From: JAAYAY01 sp964429355
GTDB lineage: Bacteria > Planctomycetota > Planctomycetia > Pirellulales > Thermoguttaceae
Direction of reading: 5' to 3'
Length of the DNA: 16,650 nucleotides
NCBI GenBank assembly: GCA_964429355.1
Contig: CAYSCH010000207.1
Coordinates: forward strand, 1 to 16,650
Shown: positions 15,886 to 16,650 of the stretch, in pieces
Numbering within the stretch: position 1 is the stretch's first letter
Layout of the letters: each line of letters opens with the position of its first letter
Program-made: the position numbers and the translations under genes
The notes under the pieces: generated by a model
Database searches by the model: none
What the model was told of the DNA's origin: nothing
What the model saw: the letters and a program-made list of their open reading frames with translations, nothing else

Positions 15886-15914
15886 TTGACTTCAGCCGCT
15901 GCCGGAACGAGAAT
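15886..15914 (+). promoter_or_regulatory. Possible sigma-70-type promoter for the DUF1559 gene
   Basis: TTGACT (15886-15891) is followed after 17 bp by GAGAAT (15909-15914), which matches four of six consensus -10 bases. It lies about 100 bp upstream of ATG 16013. The -10 is weak, and planctomycete promoters are poorly characterised. Confidence 0.3.
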
Positions 15915-16001
15915 GCGATCATGGTTTCGAGTTGTTCTGGGCACATTGTCTTTGATCTGACTCCCGCCTCTTCTCCCATTCTTGATCGGGTTCTTTTGCA
16001 C

Positions 16002-16006
16002 AGGAG
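16002..16006 (+). promoter_or_regulatory. Strong ribosome binding site for the DUF1559 gene
   Basis: AGGAG ends 6 bp before ATG 16013 and fixes the start, which also places the prepilin-like N-terminus at the beginning of the protein. Confidence 0.75.
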
Positions 16007-16012
16007 TAAAGT

Positions 16013-16648
16013 ATGCGCAGACCTCCGTTCCGTTCAGCATTCACGCTGGTAGAACTACTCGTCGTGATTGCGATCATTGGTATCTTGATTGCTTTGTTGT
16101 TGCCGGCGGTCCAGGCTGCACGCGAGGCGGCAAGACGGTCGCAGTGCACCAACAATCTCAAGCAGATTGGGTTGGCGCTGCACAACTACGAATCGAGTAA
16201 CAAACGTCTTCCTCCCGGTTACATCACCACCAGCAAAACTTCCACTCACCCTCCGCTTCTTCCTTACTTCGAACAGTCTGCGGCGTACGATCTGTTCGAT
16301 TTCAAAGTTGACCTCAACTCCGCCGCGGTCAACCAGGCCGCACGTGAGCAGAAGCTGGTCGGATTGCAGTGTCCCTCGCATCCTGTGAGCATGCCGTTCA
16401 TTCTGGCAGGCACGCAATGCCCCAATGGCTGCGGAACGACGAACTACGTTCAGAGCCTGGGGAACAACGCCAACTATGCCGTCGGAGACGGCCCATTCGG
16501 CCGGAATCTGGGAGCAAGGTTCGCCGATTTCACGGATGGACTGAGCAACACAGGCATGTTCTCGGAGATTCTGCTGGGGCCGTCGGACGGTACAGGTTTA
16601 TACCTCACGCGGCCATCAATGAGACATCCTCAAAACGCTGGAAGTTGA
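16013..16648 (+). CDS. DUF1559 protein with prepilin-like N-terminal methylation segment
   Basis: The N-terminus is a type IV pilin/pseudopilin signal: a basic leader RRPPFRS, the junction A9/F10, then TLVELLVVIAIIGILIALLL with the conserved Glu14 at mature position 5. It continues in the DUF1559 hallmark QAAREAARRSQCTNNLKQIGLALHNYE. Such proteins are probably processed by prepilin peptidase and anchored in or assembled at the envelope; Planctomycetes carry dozens of paralogues of unknown function. The DUF1559 core proceeds as far as FTDGLSNTGMFSEILLG. The frame stops at 16646-16648 after 211 aa, whereas family members are usually about 250-350 aa and end with a FADGS-type motif that is absent here. 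The gene may be naturally short, frameshifted or prematurely terminated; the window ends 2 bp later. Confidence 0.88.
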   Translation: MRRPPFRSAFTLVELLVVIAIIGILIALLLPAVQAAREAARRSQCTNNLKQIGLALHNYESSNKRLPPGYITTSKTSTHPPLLPYFEQSAAYDLFDFKVDLNSAAVNQAAREQKLVGLQCPSHPVSMPFILAGTQCPNGCGTTNYVQSLGNNANYAVGDGPFGRNLGARFADFTDGLSNTGMFSEILLGPSDGTGLYLTRPSMRHPQNAGS

Positions 16649-16650
16649 GG

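Larger units (their letters stand above)
15523..16012. other. Intergenic region between divergent genes, no gene recognised
   Basis: These 490 bp separate the oxidoreductase gene (minus) from the DUF1559 gene (plus) and should hold both promoters. I see no convincing coding frame. Structures visible are: a 10-bp direct repeat TCAATCCCAA at 15666-15675 and 15696-15705; a 7-bp inverted pair CAACCCC/GGGGTTG at 15673-15679 and 15717-15723; a small hairpin at 15753-15772 (TGCAG/CTGCA); and a perfect 5-bp hairpin CGGCC-GTG-GGCCG at 15831-15843. None has a terminator T-tract or matches a riboswitch class I know. Confidence 0.6.

Noticed and set aside
15654..16052. Plus-strand frame of 132 codons in the intergenic region
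   Set aside because: It has a Cys- and Arg-rich, domain-free translation, no ribosome site, and runs into the DUF1559 start in a different frame.

Overview
The window looks like planctomycete chromosome, probably of the Pirellulales type. The main reason is the gene at the right end, which encodes a prepilin-like N-terminus running into the DUF1559 sequence (FTLVELLVVIAIIGILIALL, then QAAREAARR), a family hugely expanded in Planctomycetes. Secreted FAD-dependent oxidoreductases, GH20-like enzymes, and paired sugar isomerase and Gfo/Idh/MocA genes also fit that phylum. A run of ten Ns at 4420-4429 indicates a scaffold gap, so this is a draft genome or a metagenome bin.

Left block (2-5746, plus strand, base composition visibly less GC-rich than the rest): a tight four-gene signalling cassette. 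It holds a GAF histidine kinase (5' end cut by the window), a large REC-PAS-GAF-GAF histidine kinase, a stand-alone receiver with a coiled-coil tail and no DNA-binding domain, and a metallo-beta-lactamase-fold hydrolase. No transcription factor is present, so the hydrolase is the best candidate for the output. The arrangement recalls defensive two-component systems such as Detocs, but here the candidate effector is not fused to a receiver. This is the most interesting part of the window.

Middle-left (5801-8183, minus strand): a Gfo/Idh/MocA dehydrogenase and a TIM-barrel sugar phosphate isomerase/epimerase, a common pairing for sugar or polyol catabolism. They are separated by an array of imperfect palindromic repeats (6996-7271) that contains an exact-offset 108-bp tandem duplication. 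The last repeat supplies the stop codon of the isomerase gene. Next comes a small two-helix membrane protein on the minus strand (8346-8678), with a pair of 34-35 bp repeats in the region upstream of it.

Middle-right: a polyprenyl-phosphate sugar-1-phosphate transferase (8980-10380, plus strand) that would start exopolysaccharide or O-antigen repeat units. Convergent to it, and squeezed into a 101-bp gap, is a 17-codon relic of a PIN-domain toxin (10384-10434, minus strand).

Right block (10482-15522, minus strand): two secreted proteins read in the same direction, a 942-aa FAD-dependent oxidoreductase with sugar-binding-like flanking modules followed by a 705-aa GH20-like glycosidase. They probably act together on an extracellular or periplasmic glycan. 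A 490-bp non-coding region (15523-16012) then separates them from the divergent DUF1559 gene at 16013, which ends earlier than is usual for that family.
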